From assembly GCA_035318745.1 (NCBI GenBank), contig DATHEA010000039.1, positions 50,110-114,109 on the forward strand: 64,000 nt of DNA. Reading direction: 5' to 3'. The position numbers and the translations under genes are program-made. The stretch is from VRUE01 sp035318745. Lineage in GTDB: Bacteria; Actinomycetota; Thermoleophilia; Solirubrobacterales; 70-9. The notes beneath the pieces were generated by a model. The model was not told where the DNA came from and made no database searches. It saw only the letters and a program-made list of their open reading frames with translations. Positions 41,335-48,980 of this stretch are shown here, piece after piece (the stretch's first letter is position 1; every line of letters starts with the position of its first letter).

Positions 41335-42225
41335 GTGGCGCCGCCGCTGCTTGCCGTCCCCAACGTTTCCGAGGGTCGCGATGCGGCGCGGATCGACGCA
41401 TTGGAGCGCGCCTTCTCCGGGGGTGTGGCCCTGCTCGATCGACACAGCGACCCCGACCACAATCGCACCGTTTTCACCCTGGCGGGCGAGGCAGAGCGAC
41501 TGACCGCGGCCCTGGCCCGAGGTGCCGCCGAGGCCATCCGCTCGATCGACATGACCGGGTATGAGGGCGTTCATCCCGCAGTTGGAGCGCTCGACGTCTC
41601 TCCGATCGTCTGGATCGAACCTGGGGACCGCGCGCAGGCACGAGTGACGGCAGTCGACGTCGCCGACCAGGTTGCCGGCCTGGGCGTTCCCGTCTTTCTC
41701 TATGGAGAGCTGGCAAGTGGGCCCGAGCGAGTCGAGCGGGCCTACGTCCGCAACGGCGGGTTGACCGAGCTCTGGCTGCGAATGGACGCCGGCGAGCTAC
41801 GCCCCGACCGCGGCCCGGCCCAACCGCACCGAACCGCGGGCGCCACTCTGGTCACGGCCCGTCCACCGCTCGGCGCCTTCAACGTCGAGCTCGACAGCGC
41901 CGACCTCGATTTGGGCCGTGCCGTTGCCGCCGGCCTGCGCGAGTCGGGGGGCGGTCTGGTCGGCGTGCGGGCGATCGGCCTGCCGCTCTCGAACGGCCGC
42001 GTGCAGGTCTCGACCAACATCCAGGATCTGGCCACGGCGCCGCTGGTGACCGTTGTGGAGAGGATTCGCTCGCTCGCCGCGCCGCTCGGTGCCCGGCCGG
42101 TCGAGGCCGAGCTCGTCGGTCTGATTCCAGCCGCCGCTCTCGCCGGCTATCCAAGCGGCGTGCCGATCCGGGACTTCGAGCCGGAGCTGCAGACGATCGA
42201 GCGGCGGCTCGCGGCGTTGTCCTGA
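41335..42225 (+). CDS. Glutamate formimidoyltransferase-like protein (FtcD N-terminal type)
   Basis: Transfers a formimino group between glutamate and tetrahydrofolate in histidine degradation, or a related reaction. The 296-residue protein opens LLAVPNVSEGRDAARIDALE, has LLDRHSDPDHNRTVFTLAG with the catalytic-region His, EGVHPAVGALDVSPIVW and VGVRAIGLPLSNGRVQVSTNI, which are signature stretches of the two formiminotransferase subdomains. The cyclodeaminase domain of bifunctional FtcD is absent. GTG 41335 is 3 nt after the aminopeptidase stop. No other hut genes are nearby, so the physiological role remains open. Confidence 0.88.
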   Translation: MAPPLLAVPNVSEGRDAARIDALERAFSGGVALLDRHSDPDHNRTVFTLAGEAERLTAALARGAAEAIRSIDMTGYEGVHPAVGALDVSPIVWIEPGDRAQARVTAVDVADQVAGLGVPVFLYGELASGPERVERAYVRNGGLTELWLRMDAGELRPDRGPAQPHRTAGATLVTARPPLGAFNVELDSADLDLGRAVAAGLRESGGGLVGVRAIGLPLSNGRVQVSTNIQDLATAPLVTVVERIRSLAAPLGARPVEAELVGLIPAAALAGYPSGVPIRDFEPELQTIERRLAALS

Positions 42226-42247
42226 GTGCCCAATGCCGCTATTCCTC

Positions 42248-42253
42248 TAGATT
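42248..42253 (+). promoter_or_regulatory. Probable -10 box of 121-aa membrane protein gene
   Basis: TAGATT ends 6 nt before the ATG at 42260; no Shine-Dalgarno. Confidence 0.4.
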
Positions 42254-42259
42254 CCGGAT

Positions 42260-42625
42260 ATGGCTCAGACGAGGAAGAAGCGCCGCCGCAAGCACCGGGG
42301 CACGCAGGGCGGTCGGGTCGATCCGAACCGCCGTGCCGGTCGCCCGCGCAGTCGCGAGGAGGCCAAGGCACGCGCCCGCTCCGGCCGCAAGACTCAACAG
42401 AAGAGCGATGCGCCACCGACCTGGCGCAGCTCGATCATCCGCGGCGCGGTTGCTGCCGTCATCTTCACCGCGCTGCTGATGCTGATCTTCAAACGCCCGC
42501 CCGGTGCCGCGTTCGGCCTTGGCGCTTTCATGCTCGTCTTCTACATCCCCGCCGGCTACTACATCGACTCGATGCTGTGGCGGCGACGCGAGCGGGCCCG
42601 GATCCGCGGCGGTGAGAAGGAATGA
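42260..42625 (+). CDS. Basic membrane protein, unknown function
   Basis: A 121-residue protein with an extremely basic cytoplasmic lead of about 58 residues (MAQTRKKRRRKHRGTQGGR at the start) and two membrane helices (GAVAAVIFTALLMLIF and GLGAFMLVFYIPAGYYI) ending in RRRERARIRGGEKE. The basic part could bind nucleic acid or ribosomes; this is speculation from charge alone. The stop overlaps the next gene by 4 nt, so it is translationally coupled to the metallo-hydrolase. Confidence 0.7.
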   Translation: MAQTRKKRRRKHRGTQGGRVDPNRRAGRPRSREEAKARARSGRKTQQKSDAPPTWRSSIIRGAVAAVIFTALLMLIFKRPPGAAFGLGAFMLVFYIPAGYYIDSMLWRRRERARIRGGEKE

Positions 42626-43266
42626 GCCTGGACGTCCAGATGCTCACCGTGGGGCCGATCGCGGAGAACTGCTTCGTGGTGCGGCGCGAAGGCTCCGGCA
42701 GCGGCCTGATCGTCGACCCCGGCGATGAGCCCGACCGGATCCTTGCCACAGTCGAGCAGATGGGGACCAAGGTCGACGCGATCCTGATCACCCACTGTCA
42801 CTTCGATCACATCGGGGCGGTCTCGCCGGTGGCGACCGTCATCGGCGCGCCTGTGTACTGCCCGGAGATGGAGCGGCCGTTGCTCGCCGACATCATGGCC
42901 TACGTCCCGATGCCCGGCATCGGTCCCTACGAGAACTACGAGGCCGATGAGACGGTGAAGGGGGGAGAGACGCTGGAGCTGGCCGGCCTGACCATCGACG
43001 TCATCTTCACTCCGGGCCACAGTCCCGGCCACGTCACCTACTCGATCCGCGACGAGGAGGCGATGTTCTCCGGCGACGTGCTCTTCAAAGGATCGGTCGG
43101 CAGGGTCGACCTGCCCGGGGGCGATGGCCCGACCTTGCTGCGCTCGATCCGTGGTCTGCTCGATTCGCATTCGCCGGAAACCGGCGTCTACCCCGGTCAC
43201 ATGGGGGTCACCACACTGGGCGCCGAGCGGGCGAGCAACCCTTTCCTCGGCGACCTGGCACGCTGA
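42622..43266 (+). CDS. Metallo-beta-lactamase-fold hydrolase (glyoxalase II-like)
   Basis: Zinc-dependent hydrolase of 214 residues. Motifs: MLTVGPIAENCFVVRRE at the first strands, the metal site THCHFDHIG (HxHxDH), FTPGHSPGHVTYSI with the third-ligand His, MFSGDVLFKGSVGRVDLPG with the bridging Asp, and YPGHMGVTTLG with the last His. This is the YcbL/glyoxalase II-like subgroup that cleaves thioesters. ATG 42622 overlaps the membrane protein gene. hisS follows, a common neighbour in actinobacteria and related groups. Confidence 0.9.
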   Translation: MSLDVQMLTVGPIAENCFVVRREGSGSGLIVDPGDEPDRILATVEQMGTKVDAILITHCHFDHIGAVSPVATVIGAPVYCPEMERPLLADIMAYVPMPGIGPYENYEADETVKGGETLELAGLTIDVIFTPGHSPGHVTYSIRDEEAMFSGDVLFKGSVGRVDLPGGDGPTLLRSIRGLLDSHSPETGVYPGHMGVTTLGAERASNPFLGDLAR

Positions 43267-43283
43267 GCCGCGCGCCGCGCAGG

Positions 43284-43289
43284 TAAGGT
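43284..43289 (+). promoter_or_regulatory. Probable -10 box of hisS-aspS
   Basis: TAAGGT ends 9 nt before the hisS ATG at 43299. Confidence 0.35.
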
Positions 43290-43298
43290 CGCGCCACG

Positions 43299-44552
43299 AT
43301 GGCGAGCAAGTACCAGGCCCCGCGGGGCACCTTCGACGTCCTGCCGGCCGACGCCCGTGCCAGGCGGCGGATCGAAGCGGTCGCATCGGCCGTCTTCGCG
43401 CGGGCGGGTTATGAGCCGATCGCCACGCCCGCGTTTGAGGAGACCGAGCTGTTCGAGCGGGGGGTCGGCCGCTCTACCGACATCGTGCGTAAGGAGATGT
43501 TCACCTTCGAGGACAAGGGAGGCCGCAGCATCACCCTGCGGCCCGAGGGTACGGCGCCGATCTGCCGCGCCTACCTCGAGCACGGCATGCACAAGCTGGC
43601 TCAGCCGGTAAAGCTCTCATACGGGGGCCCGTTCTTCCGTCACGAGCGCCCCCAGGCCGGGCGCTACCGCCAGTTCCACCAGCTCGGCATCGAGGCGATC
43701 GGGAGCGATTCGCCTGCCGCCGATGCCGAGGCGATCGTGATGCTCGACACCTTGCTCAAGGAACTGAAGGTGTCCGGGGTCGAGCTCCGTCTCGGCAGCC
43801 TCGGCTCCTTCGAGGCGCGCCGGTCATACCTGGAGGAGCTGAAATCCCATCTACACGCGCACGAGGACGAGCTGTCCGAGGACGTGCGCGAGCGGATCGA
43901 CGTGAATCCACTCCGCGCATTCGACTCCGACGACGAGGGGACTCGGAGCGTGATGGAGAACGCCCCGACGCTGGTCGAGCGTCTCGAAGGCGAGGATGCG
44001 GCGCACTTCAATGCGGTGCGCGCCTACCTGGACGTATCGGGTGTCAAGTACACGATCGACCCGACGCTTGTGCGCGGTCTCGATTACTACACGCGGACGA
44101 TCTTCTCGTTTGTCTGCGACCGGCTCGGTGCGCAGTCGGAGCTCGGTGGCGGCGGCCGCTATGACGGCCTGATTGAGCAGCTCGGGGGTCCTTCGACCCC
44201 GGCGGTCGGCTGGGCGGTGGGGGTCGAGCGGATTTTGTTGGCGCTCGGAGATGAGGGAGCCGGCGACCCGGGGATGCGCCCGGTCTTCATTTCCTTCAAA
44301 TGGGACGCCGAGGTCGAGCGGCAGGCGATGGCGCTCGCGACCGAGCTTCGCAACGCCGGCGTCGCTACCGAGTTCGATCTCGCTGGACGCGGAGCGAAGG
44401 GCCAGCTCAAACACGCAAATCGGATCGGTGCGCGGCTCGTCGTCTTCCTCCATGAGGACGGCCCGGCGCAGGTGCGCGACATGGACAGCGGTGAGCAGCA
44501 CGAGCTCGATCCGGCTCGGCTGGTCGCCGAGTTGACCGGAGGGGAAACATGA
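43299..44552 (+). CDS. hisS: Histidyl-tRNA synthetase
   Basis: Charges tRNA-His. The 417-residue class II enzyme has APRGTFDVLPADARARRRIE at the N-terminus, motif 2 in KLSYGGPFFRHERPQAGRYRQ region (SYGGPFFRHERPQAGR), the His-binding LVRGLDYYTRTIF, motif 3 context GGGGRYDGLIEQLGG and PAVGWAVGVERILLAL, followed by an anticodon-binding domain. ATG 43299 follows a leaderless-type -10. The stop overlaps aspS by 4 nt, forming the hisS-aspS pair found in many bacteria. Confidence 0.97.
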   Translation: MASKYQAPRGTFDVLPADARARRRIEAVASAVFARAGYEPIATPAFEETELFERGVGRSTDIVRKEMFTFEDKGGRSITLRPEGTAPICRAYLEHGMHKLAQPVKLSYGGPFFRHERPQAGRYRQFHQLGIEAIGSDSPAADAEAIVMLDTLLKELKVSGVELRLGSLGSFEARRSYLEELKSHLHAHEDELSEDVRERIDVNPLRAFDSDDEGTRSVMENAPTLVERLEGEDAAHFNAVRAYLDVSGVKYTIDPTLVRGLDYYTRTIFSFVCDRLGAQSELGGGGRYDGLIEQLGGPSTPAVGWAVGVERILLALGDEGAGDPGMRPVFISFKWDAEVERQAMALATELRNAGVATEFDLAGRGAKGQLKHANRIGARLVVFLHEDGPAQVRDMDSGEQHELDPARLVAELTGGET

Positions 44553-46345
44553 GCGACGCGCCGACGTTGCGTGCCAACGAGTACCGGGACACCTGGTGCG
44601 GCCAGGTATTGGACGACCGGGTCGACTCCGCCGTGCGGGTTGCCGGCTGGGTTCACCGCCGCCGCGACCACGGCGGCCTGATCTTCATCGACCTGCGCGA
44701 TCGCACCGGCATCGTCCAGCTTGTCTTCCATCCCGACACCTCGGGCGCGGCGTTCGAGCTCGCCCACAAGCTGCGCGCGGAGGACGTGCTGAGCGCCGTC
44801 GGCACCGTCGTCCGGCGCTCGTCCGAGACGATCAACCCTGAGCTGGCGACCGGCGAGTTCGAGCTGGCGATTAGCAGCGCCGAGTTGCTTGCCGACGCCG
44901 AGACGCCGCCCTTCCAGATCGAGGGCTTCTCCGGTGAGGTCGGCGAGGATGCCCGCCTGCGCCATCGCTACCTCGACCTGCGTCGCGAGCCGATGCGCGA
45001 GGCGCTTGTCCTGCGCCATCGGGTGACCGCGGCAATGCGCGAGTTCCTCGACCGCGAGGGTTTCCTCGACATCGAGACGCCGGTGCTGACCCGTTCCACT
45101 CCGGAGGGCGCCCGGGACTTCCTCGTCCCCAGTCGACTCCAGCAAGGCTCCTTCTATGCCCTGCCGCAGTCACCGCAGTTGTTCAAGCAGATGCTGATGA
45201 TCGCCGGCTTCGAGCGCTACTACCAGGTTGCCCGCTGCTTTCGCGACGAGGATCTGCGCGCCGATCGCCAGCCCGATTTCACCCAGCTCGACATCGAGAT
45301 GTCCTTTGTCGGCGTCGATGACGTGATCGAGGTCAACGAGCGGCTTCTGGCGCACGTATTGGAGCGCGCCGGCGGTCCGGCGGTCGAGCTGCCGATCGAG
45401 CGGCTTCCCTACGACGAGGCGATGAGCCGCTTCGGCACCGACCGGCCCGATCTGCGCTTCGGGTTGGAGCTGGCCGACCTCTCCGAGGCCCTTGCCGAGA
45501 CCGAGTTCAAGGTCTTCCGCGGGGCGATCGAGTCCGGCGGCGCTGTGCGCGGTCTCAACGCCGGCCGCCGCGAGTTGCCGCGCTCCGAGCTCGATGGCCT
45601 CATTTCGCGCGCGCAGGAGCTGGGAGCGAAGGGCCTGGTCTGGGCCTTCCGCGAGGGGGATGGCTGGCGCTCGCCAACCGCCAAGTTCCTCTCCGAGGGC
45701 GAGTTGGTCGACCTCAACCGGCGCCTTGGCGCCGAGGACGGCGACCTGCTGCTGCTGGTCGCCGATCGGCGCCGTGTCACCGACGCCGTCCTGGGACAGC
45801 TGCGCGTCGACCTTGCCGAGCGCTTCGATCTGATTCCCCCCGACGCCCACCGGCTGGTCTGGGTCGTTGACTGGCCACTGCTCGAGCAGAGCCCCGGCGA
45901 GGAGCGCTGGGACCCGCTGCACCATCCGTTCACGGCGCCCGCGGGCGAGTTCGACCCCAGCGATCCCGGCAGCGCTCGCGCGCTGGCCTACGACCTGGTC
46001 TGGAACGGCCAGGAGATGGGCGGCGGCTCGATCCGCATCCATCGCGCCGACGTACAGGAGAAGGTCTTCGCCGTACTTGGAATCGATGCCGAGGAAGCCG
46101 AGGCCCGCTTTGGCTTTCTGCTCGAGGCGCTGCGCTACGGCGCGCCACCGCACGGCGGCATTGCCTATGGGCTCGACCGGATCGTGCAGCGCCTCGCCGA
46201 CGCCGATTCGATCCGCGACGTGATCGCCTTTCCGAAGACCGCCTCGGGCGCCGACGCGCTGACCGGCGCGCCCGCTCCTGTCGGGGAGATGCAGCTGAAA
46301 GAGCTGGGCATCGCCCTGCATCGCCGCGGTCTGGCCGGGCACTGA
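44549..46345 (+). CDS. aspS: Aspartyl-tRNA synthetase
   Basis: Charges tRNA-Asp, and in organisms without AsnRS can also charge tRNA-Asn. The 598-residue bacterial-type enzyme has an OB-fold anticodon domain (VRVAGWVHRRRDHGGLIFIDL), motif 2 RCFRDEDLRADRQPDFTQLD, the bacterial GAD insertion domain (about residues 285-410) and motif 3 IAYGLDRIVQRLA. Discriminating and non-discriminating forms cannot be separated by eye. ATG 44549 overlaps hisS. Confidence 0.97.
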   Translation: MSDAPTLRANEYRDTWCGQVLDDRVDSAVRVAGWVHRRRDHGGLIFIDLRDRTGIVQLVFHPDTSGAAFELAHKLRAEDVLSAVGTVVRRSSETINPELATGEFELAISSAELLADAETPPFQIEGFSGEVGEDARLRHRYLDLRREPMREALVLRHRVTAAMREFLDREGFLDIETPVLTRSTPEGARDFLVPSRLQQGSFYALPQSPQLFKQMLMIAGFERYYQVARCFRDEDLRADRQPDFTQLDIEMSFVGVDDVIEVNERLLAHVLERAGGPAVELPIERLPYDEAMSRFGTDRPDLRFGLELADLSEALAETEFKVFRGAIESGGAVRGLNAGRRELPRSELDGLISRAQELGAKGLVWAFREGDGWRSPTAKFLSEGELVDLNRRLGAEDGDLLLLVADRRRVTDAVLGQLRVDLAERFDLIPPDAHRLVWVVDWPLLEQSPGEERWDPLHHPFTAPAGEFDPSDPGSARALAYDLVWNGQEMGGGSIRIHRADVQEKVFAVLGIDAEEAEARFGFLLEALRYGAPPHGGIAYGLDRIVQRLADADSIRDVIAFPKTASGADALTGAPAPVGEMQLKELGIALHRRGLAGH

Positions 46346-46384
46346 GCCTGGATCGGTTCCCTCGCTGAGAAGAGCGGTCAAGAT

Positions 46385-46678
46385 ATGGCCATGAGCCTCC
46401 TCGATCGCTTTCGATTTGCCCGTCGAGGCCGCCAGCCCGGTCCGGGGAAGACGCCCGTGCAGGTCGACGATCCGGCCTTCGACTCCTGGGAGGTCGTGCG
46501 CGACTTCGGCGACGTGCGCACGGCGCGGGCCTGGCACCAGGCGCTGGAAGAGGCGGGAATCGAGGCCGTTCTCACCGCCGACTGGCCGATCGATCGCTTC
46601 GGCCGCGGCGACATCGCCCTGCGGGTCAGGGGCGAGGATTGGAGCGAGGCCGAGTTCCTGCTCTCCAACCTGGACTGA
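46385..46678 (+). CDS. DUF2007-like small protein
   Basis: A 97-residue protein. After a basic lead (residues 1-25) it has WEVVRDFGDVRTARAWHQAL, EEAGIEAVLTADWPID and IALRVRGEDWSEAEFLLSNL, the pattern of DUF2007 putative signal-transducing proteins, in which a small alpha/beta domain aligns with GlnB-like sensors. Function unknown. ATG 46385 or in-frame ATG 46391 are both possible. It lies between aspS and the structured RNA candidate. Confidence 0.68.
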   Translation: MAMSLLDRFRFARRGRQPGPGKTPVQVDDPAFDSWEVVRDFGDVRTARAWHQALEEAGIEAVLTADWPIDRFGRGDIALRVRGEDWSEAEFLLSNLD

Positions 46679-46707
46679 AGAGGTCCGGACTTTCTCCCTG
46701 GACCGAT

Positions 46708-46898
46708 CTCCAGTCGCCGGCAAGCCCGCGCGGTGGTACGGTTGAGCCGAGGCTCGAGCCCGTGCGAGAGCCGTCCCACCGTTTGACCCAACACAAACGG
46801 CGCGGGGGCCGATCTCTCTTGGTCCTGTGGGATCCGGAGGAGGCGCCCACCCTTTTCTTCAAGGGATCAAAGCCAGGGGCGGCAACGGCGGGTTGGAG
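46708..46898 (+). ncRNA. 191-nt rod-like structured RNA candidate, 6S-like shape
   Basis: The 289-nt gap before mnmA folds by hand into a long rod. CTCCAGTCGCCG (46708-46719) closes with CGGCGGGTTGGAG (46886-46898, one bulged G). At the far end GTCCCAC (46773-46779) pairs with GTGGGAT (46827-46833) and encloses two hairpins: CGTTTG/CAAACG (46780-46799, 8-nt loop) and GGGCCGA/TTGGTCC (46806-46825, 6-nt loop). A TCTTTTC run follows the closing stem. The length, about 190 nt, and the rod with large internal loop resemble bacterial 6S RNA. There is no RNase P, tmRNA or SRP consensus. It could instead be a leader of mnmA, but mnmA has its own -10 downstream. Confidence 0.42.
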
Positions 46899-46954
46899 CC
46901 TCTTTTCTTGGCGTGGCTCGACATGCCCATTGCTGCGGGATTTACGCACGGCTC

Positions 46955-46960
46955 TACGCT
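46955..46960 (+). promoter_or_regulatory. Probable -10 box of mnmA fusion gene
   Basis: TACGCT ends 7 nt before the ATG at 46968, downstream of the structured RNA candidate. It argues that the gene is transcribed separately and leaderless. Confidence 0.42.
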
Positions 46961-46967
46961 GTGGGGC

Positions 46968-48407
46968 ATGAGCCGAGAGCTTTTCGAGCACTACCTGCGC
47001 GACGAAGCGCGGCTTGGGCCGTCGCTCGATGGCGGGTCCATTGGTGCTGCCGGGGGGGCTGCGTGTGGGGATCTCTCCCGGGTATCGCTGCTGATCGAGG
47101 ACGGGCGCGTGGCCCGGGTGAGCTTCGACGCCGAGGGGTGTGGGGCGACGAGGGCGGCGACCGCGGCTGCCGCCGAGCTGGTCGATGGGGAGCCTGTAAT
47201 CGAGGCAGCGCGGATCGGAGTCGACGAGGTCGACGAGGCGGTTGGGGGGCTGACTCCGGCCAAGCGTCACGCCGCGCAACTCGCGGCCGACGCCCTGCAC
47301 CGGGCGCTCGCGAGCGCCGCCGCGTCGTCGAAGACGCTGGCCGCGCCGCGCGGCGGTCGTGTCCTGATCGCCATGTCTGGCGGCGTCGACAGCGCCGTCG
47401 CCGCCCTCCTGGAACGCGAGCGGGGGGCCGAGGTGCTTGCCGTCACCTTGAAGCTCTGGGCCGATCCCGAAACCGACGGAGCAAAGGCCTGCTGCTCGCC
47501 AGAGGCGGTCCTCGGCGCCAGAGCCGTGGCGCACTCGCTCGGCATCCCACACTTCACTCTCGACCTCGAGGAGGAATTCCGCCGGCGTGTCGTCGGCGCC
47601 TTCCTCGACGGATACGGAGCGGGGGCCACCCCGAACCCCTGCATCGTCTGCAATGGCGAGGTGCGAATTGCGGCGATGGTCGACCTCGCCGACCGCCTCG
47701 GTGCCGACTACCTCGTTACCGGTCACTACGCGCGGATCGTCGAGGACGACGACGGCCCCTTGCTGGCTGCGGCATCCGATCGCGACAAGGACCAGAGCTA
47801 CATGCTCGCCGCCCTGCCGCCGGCGATGCTCGACCGCCTGCGCTTCCCGTTGACCGACCTGAGCAAGCCCGAGGTGCGCGAGATCGCCGCCCGCCACGGC
47901 CTCTCCGTCGCCAAGAAGCCCGAGAGCCAAGACCTCTGCTTCCTGGCCGGCCAGGGCAAGGAGAGATTCCTGCGCCGGCACGCCGGCCTTGGAGAGCGCG
48001 AAGGCGCGGTCCTGGACCCGTCCGGGCGAGCGATCGGGCGCCATCGCGGCCACCACAACTTCACCGTCGGGCAGCGGCGCGGGATCGGTGTATCGGCGCC
48101 GGAGCCTCTCTACGTGCTGGCAACCGATGCCGGCGCGAACACGGTCACCGTCGGCCCGCGCGCCGAACTGGCGACGAGGCGCGTGGGCATACGTGACGCT
48201 GTCCTGCACCGCGACGGCAGGCGCATCGACGCAGTCAAGCTGCGCTCCCACGCCACTCGGATTCCGGCGTCTGTCTCAGGCGGGGGACCCGGGCGCCACC
48301 CCGTGCTCCAGGTGGAGCTCGGCGAATCGTTCGATGCCGCCTCCCCGGGGCAGGCTGCTGTGCTGCTCGCCGGGGAGGCGATCGTCGGTCACGGCACGAT
48401 CGTTTAG
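46968..48407 (+). CDS. mnmA: IscU-like domain fused to tRNA 2-thiouridylase MnmA
   Basis: Thiolates U34 of Lys, Glu and Gln tRNAs. Of 479 residues, about 125-479 are MnmA: PP-loop SGGVDS (137-142), PNPCIVCN (222-229) holding the first catalytic Cys228 in a CxxC pair with Cys225, DKDQSYML, and DLCFLAG with the second catalytic Cys324. Residues 1-115 are a homologue of the Fe-S scaffold IscU/SufU: ELFEHYLRDEARLG, AACGD (Cys33), VSFDAEGCGATRAATAAAAELV (Cys58; longest part shown is GCGATRAATAAAAELV) and AKRHAAQLAADALH. The last segment aligns with IscU K-x-H-C, so His101 is kept but the third Cys is Ala102. ATG 46968 includes the IscU-like domain and follows a -10 box. The fusion is discussed in the findings. 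Confidence 0.93.
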   Translation: MSRELFEHYLRDEARLGPSLDGGSIGAAGGAACGDLSRVSLLIEDGRVARVSFDAEGCGATRAATAAAAELVDGEPVIEAARIGVDEVDEAVGGLTPAKRHAAQLAADALHRALASAAASSKTLAAPRGGRVLIAMSGGVDSAVAALLERERGAEVLAVTLKLWADPETDGAKACCSPEAVLGARAVAHSLGIPHFTLDLEEEFRRRVVGAFLDGYGAGATPNPCIVCNGEVRIAAMVDLADRLGADYLVTGHYARIVEDDDGPLLAAASDRDKDQSYMLAALPPAMLDRLRFPLTDLSKPEVREIAARHGLSVAKKPESQDLCFLAGQGKERFLRRHAGLGEREGAVLDPSGRAIGRHRGHHNFTVGQRRGIGVSAPEPLYVLATDAGANTVTVGPRAELATRRVGIRDAVLHRDGRRIDAVKLRSHATRIPASVSGGGPGRHPVLQVELGESFDAASPGQAAVLLAGEAIVGHGTIV

Positions 48408-48430
48408 CACTAAACGCTTTCCTTTTCTTC
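48401..48430 (+). terminator. Intrinsic terminator shared by convergent genes
   Basis: CGTTTA/TAAACG (48401-48416) forms a 6-bp stem with the 4-nt loop GCAC, followed on the plus strand by the T-rich CTTTCCTTTTCTTCTT. The stem contains the mnmA stop codon and, on the other strand, the stop of the secreted Cys-repeat protein. Confidence 0.6.
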
Positions 48431-48850
48431 TTCGTGTTCTTTATGGCGGAGCGCGACGACGGCTTTGACACAGCGTGAGAACGCCGTGCCCTTCTCACCT
48501 TTGACGTGCTTCTTGCTTTCTCCCTTGCAGACCCTGCCGGGGGCCATGCCGTCGTGGCTAGCGGCCTGGGCCATGTTGTTCACGCAACGTGAGAACGCCG
48601 TGCCTTTCTCACCCTTGACGTGCTGCTTGCTTTCTCCCTGGCAGTAGCGACCGTAGGCCTTTGCCTTGGCGGGAAGGCCGGCCTTGGGCCCGGGCGTCGG
48701 TTCGCTGGGGGTGTAAGTGGGACCTTTGCCGTTGGCCGCACCTTTCCCATGTGGCGGCGGCCCTTCGGGCTTGCCGGCGGCGAGCGCGGCGCTGCCGCAG
48801 GCCAGCGCGAGTGCTGCGGTAACGAGCGCAATCTTCAGCATGGTCTTCAT
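48410..48850 (-). CDS. Secreted protein with two Cys-framed GESK-HVKGEKG repeats
   Basis: A 146-residue exported protein: signal peptide MKTMLKIALVTAALALACGS with AALA-AGK cleavage, a Gly/Pro/Lys linker, then two near-identical 21-residue units (CQGESKQHVKGEKGTAFSRC and CKGESKKHVKGEKGTAFSRC, each followed by V). Each unit begins and ends with Cys, suggesting one disulfide per repeat. The tail is His/Glu/Lys-rich. ATG 48850 is supported by an AGGAGG Shine-Dalgarno. I know of similar repeats in Solirubrobacterales secreted proteins but not of a function. Convergent with mnmA with 2 nt between stops. Confidence 0.78.
   Translation of the reverse strand: MKTMLKIALVTAALALACGSAALAAGKPEGPPPHGKGAANGKGPTYTPSEPTPGPKAGLPAKAKAYGRYCQGESKQHVKGEKGTAFSRCVNNMAQAASHDGMAPGRVCKGESKKHVKGEKGTAFSRCVKAVVALRHKEHEEEKESV
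48467..48643 (-). repeat. Two 63-bp direct repeats inside the Cys-repeat gene
   Basis: Copies at 48467-48529 and 48581-48643 differ at 7 of 63 positions by my count; start-to-start spacing is 114 bp. They encode the two GESK units. Confidence 0.9.
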
Positions 48851-48980
48851 CGTGCCTCCTTGCATGTGCTTGTCCCTGCGGCGCGGGTGGCCAGGGCTTG
48901 TCGCGCATGAAACGCGGCCCGCCGGCGGTTGTCAGGCGAGACCGGCGAAGCCCGGCACGGCGCGGACGGATATCCAGCGC

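Noticed and set aside
46700..46730. RNase P or tmRNA identity for the structured element before mnmA
   Set aside because: Only the short CAGTCGCCG resembles the RNase P 5' region; the universal GAGGAAAGTCC block and all tmRNA landmarks are absent, and the element is only about 190 nt.
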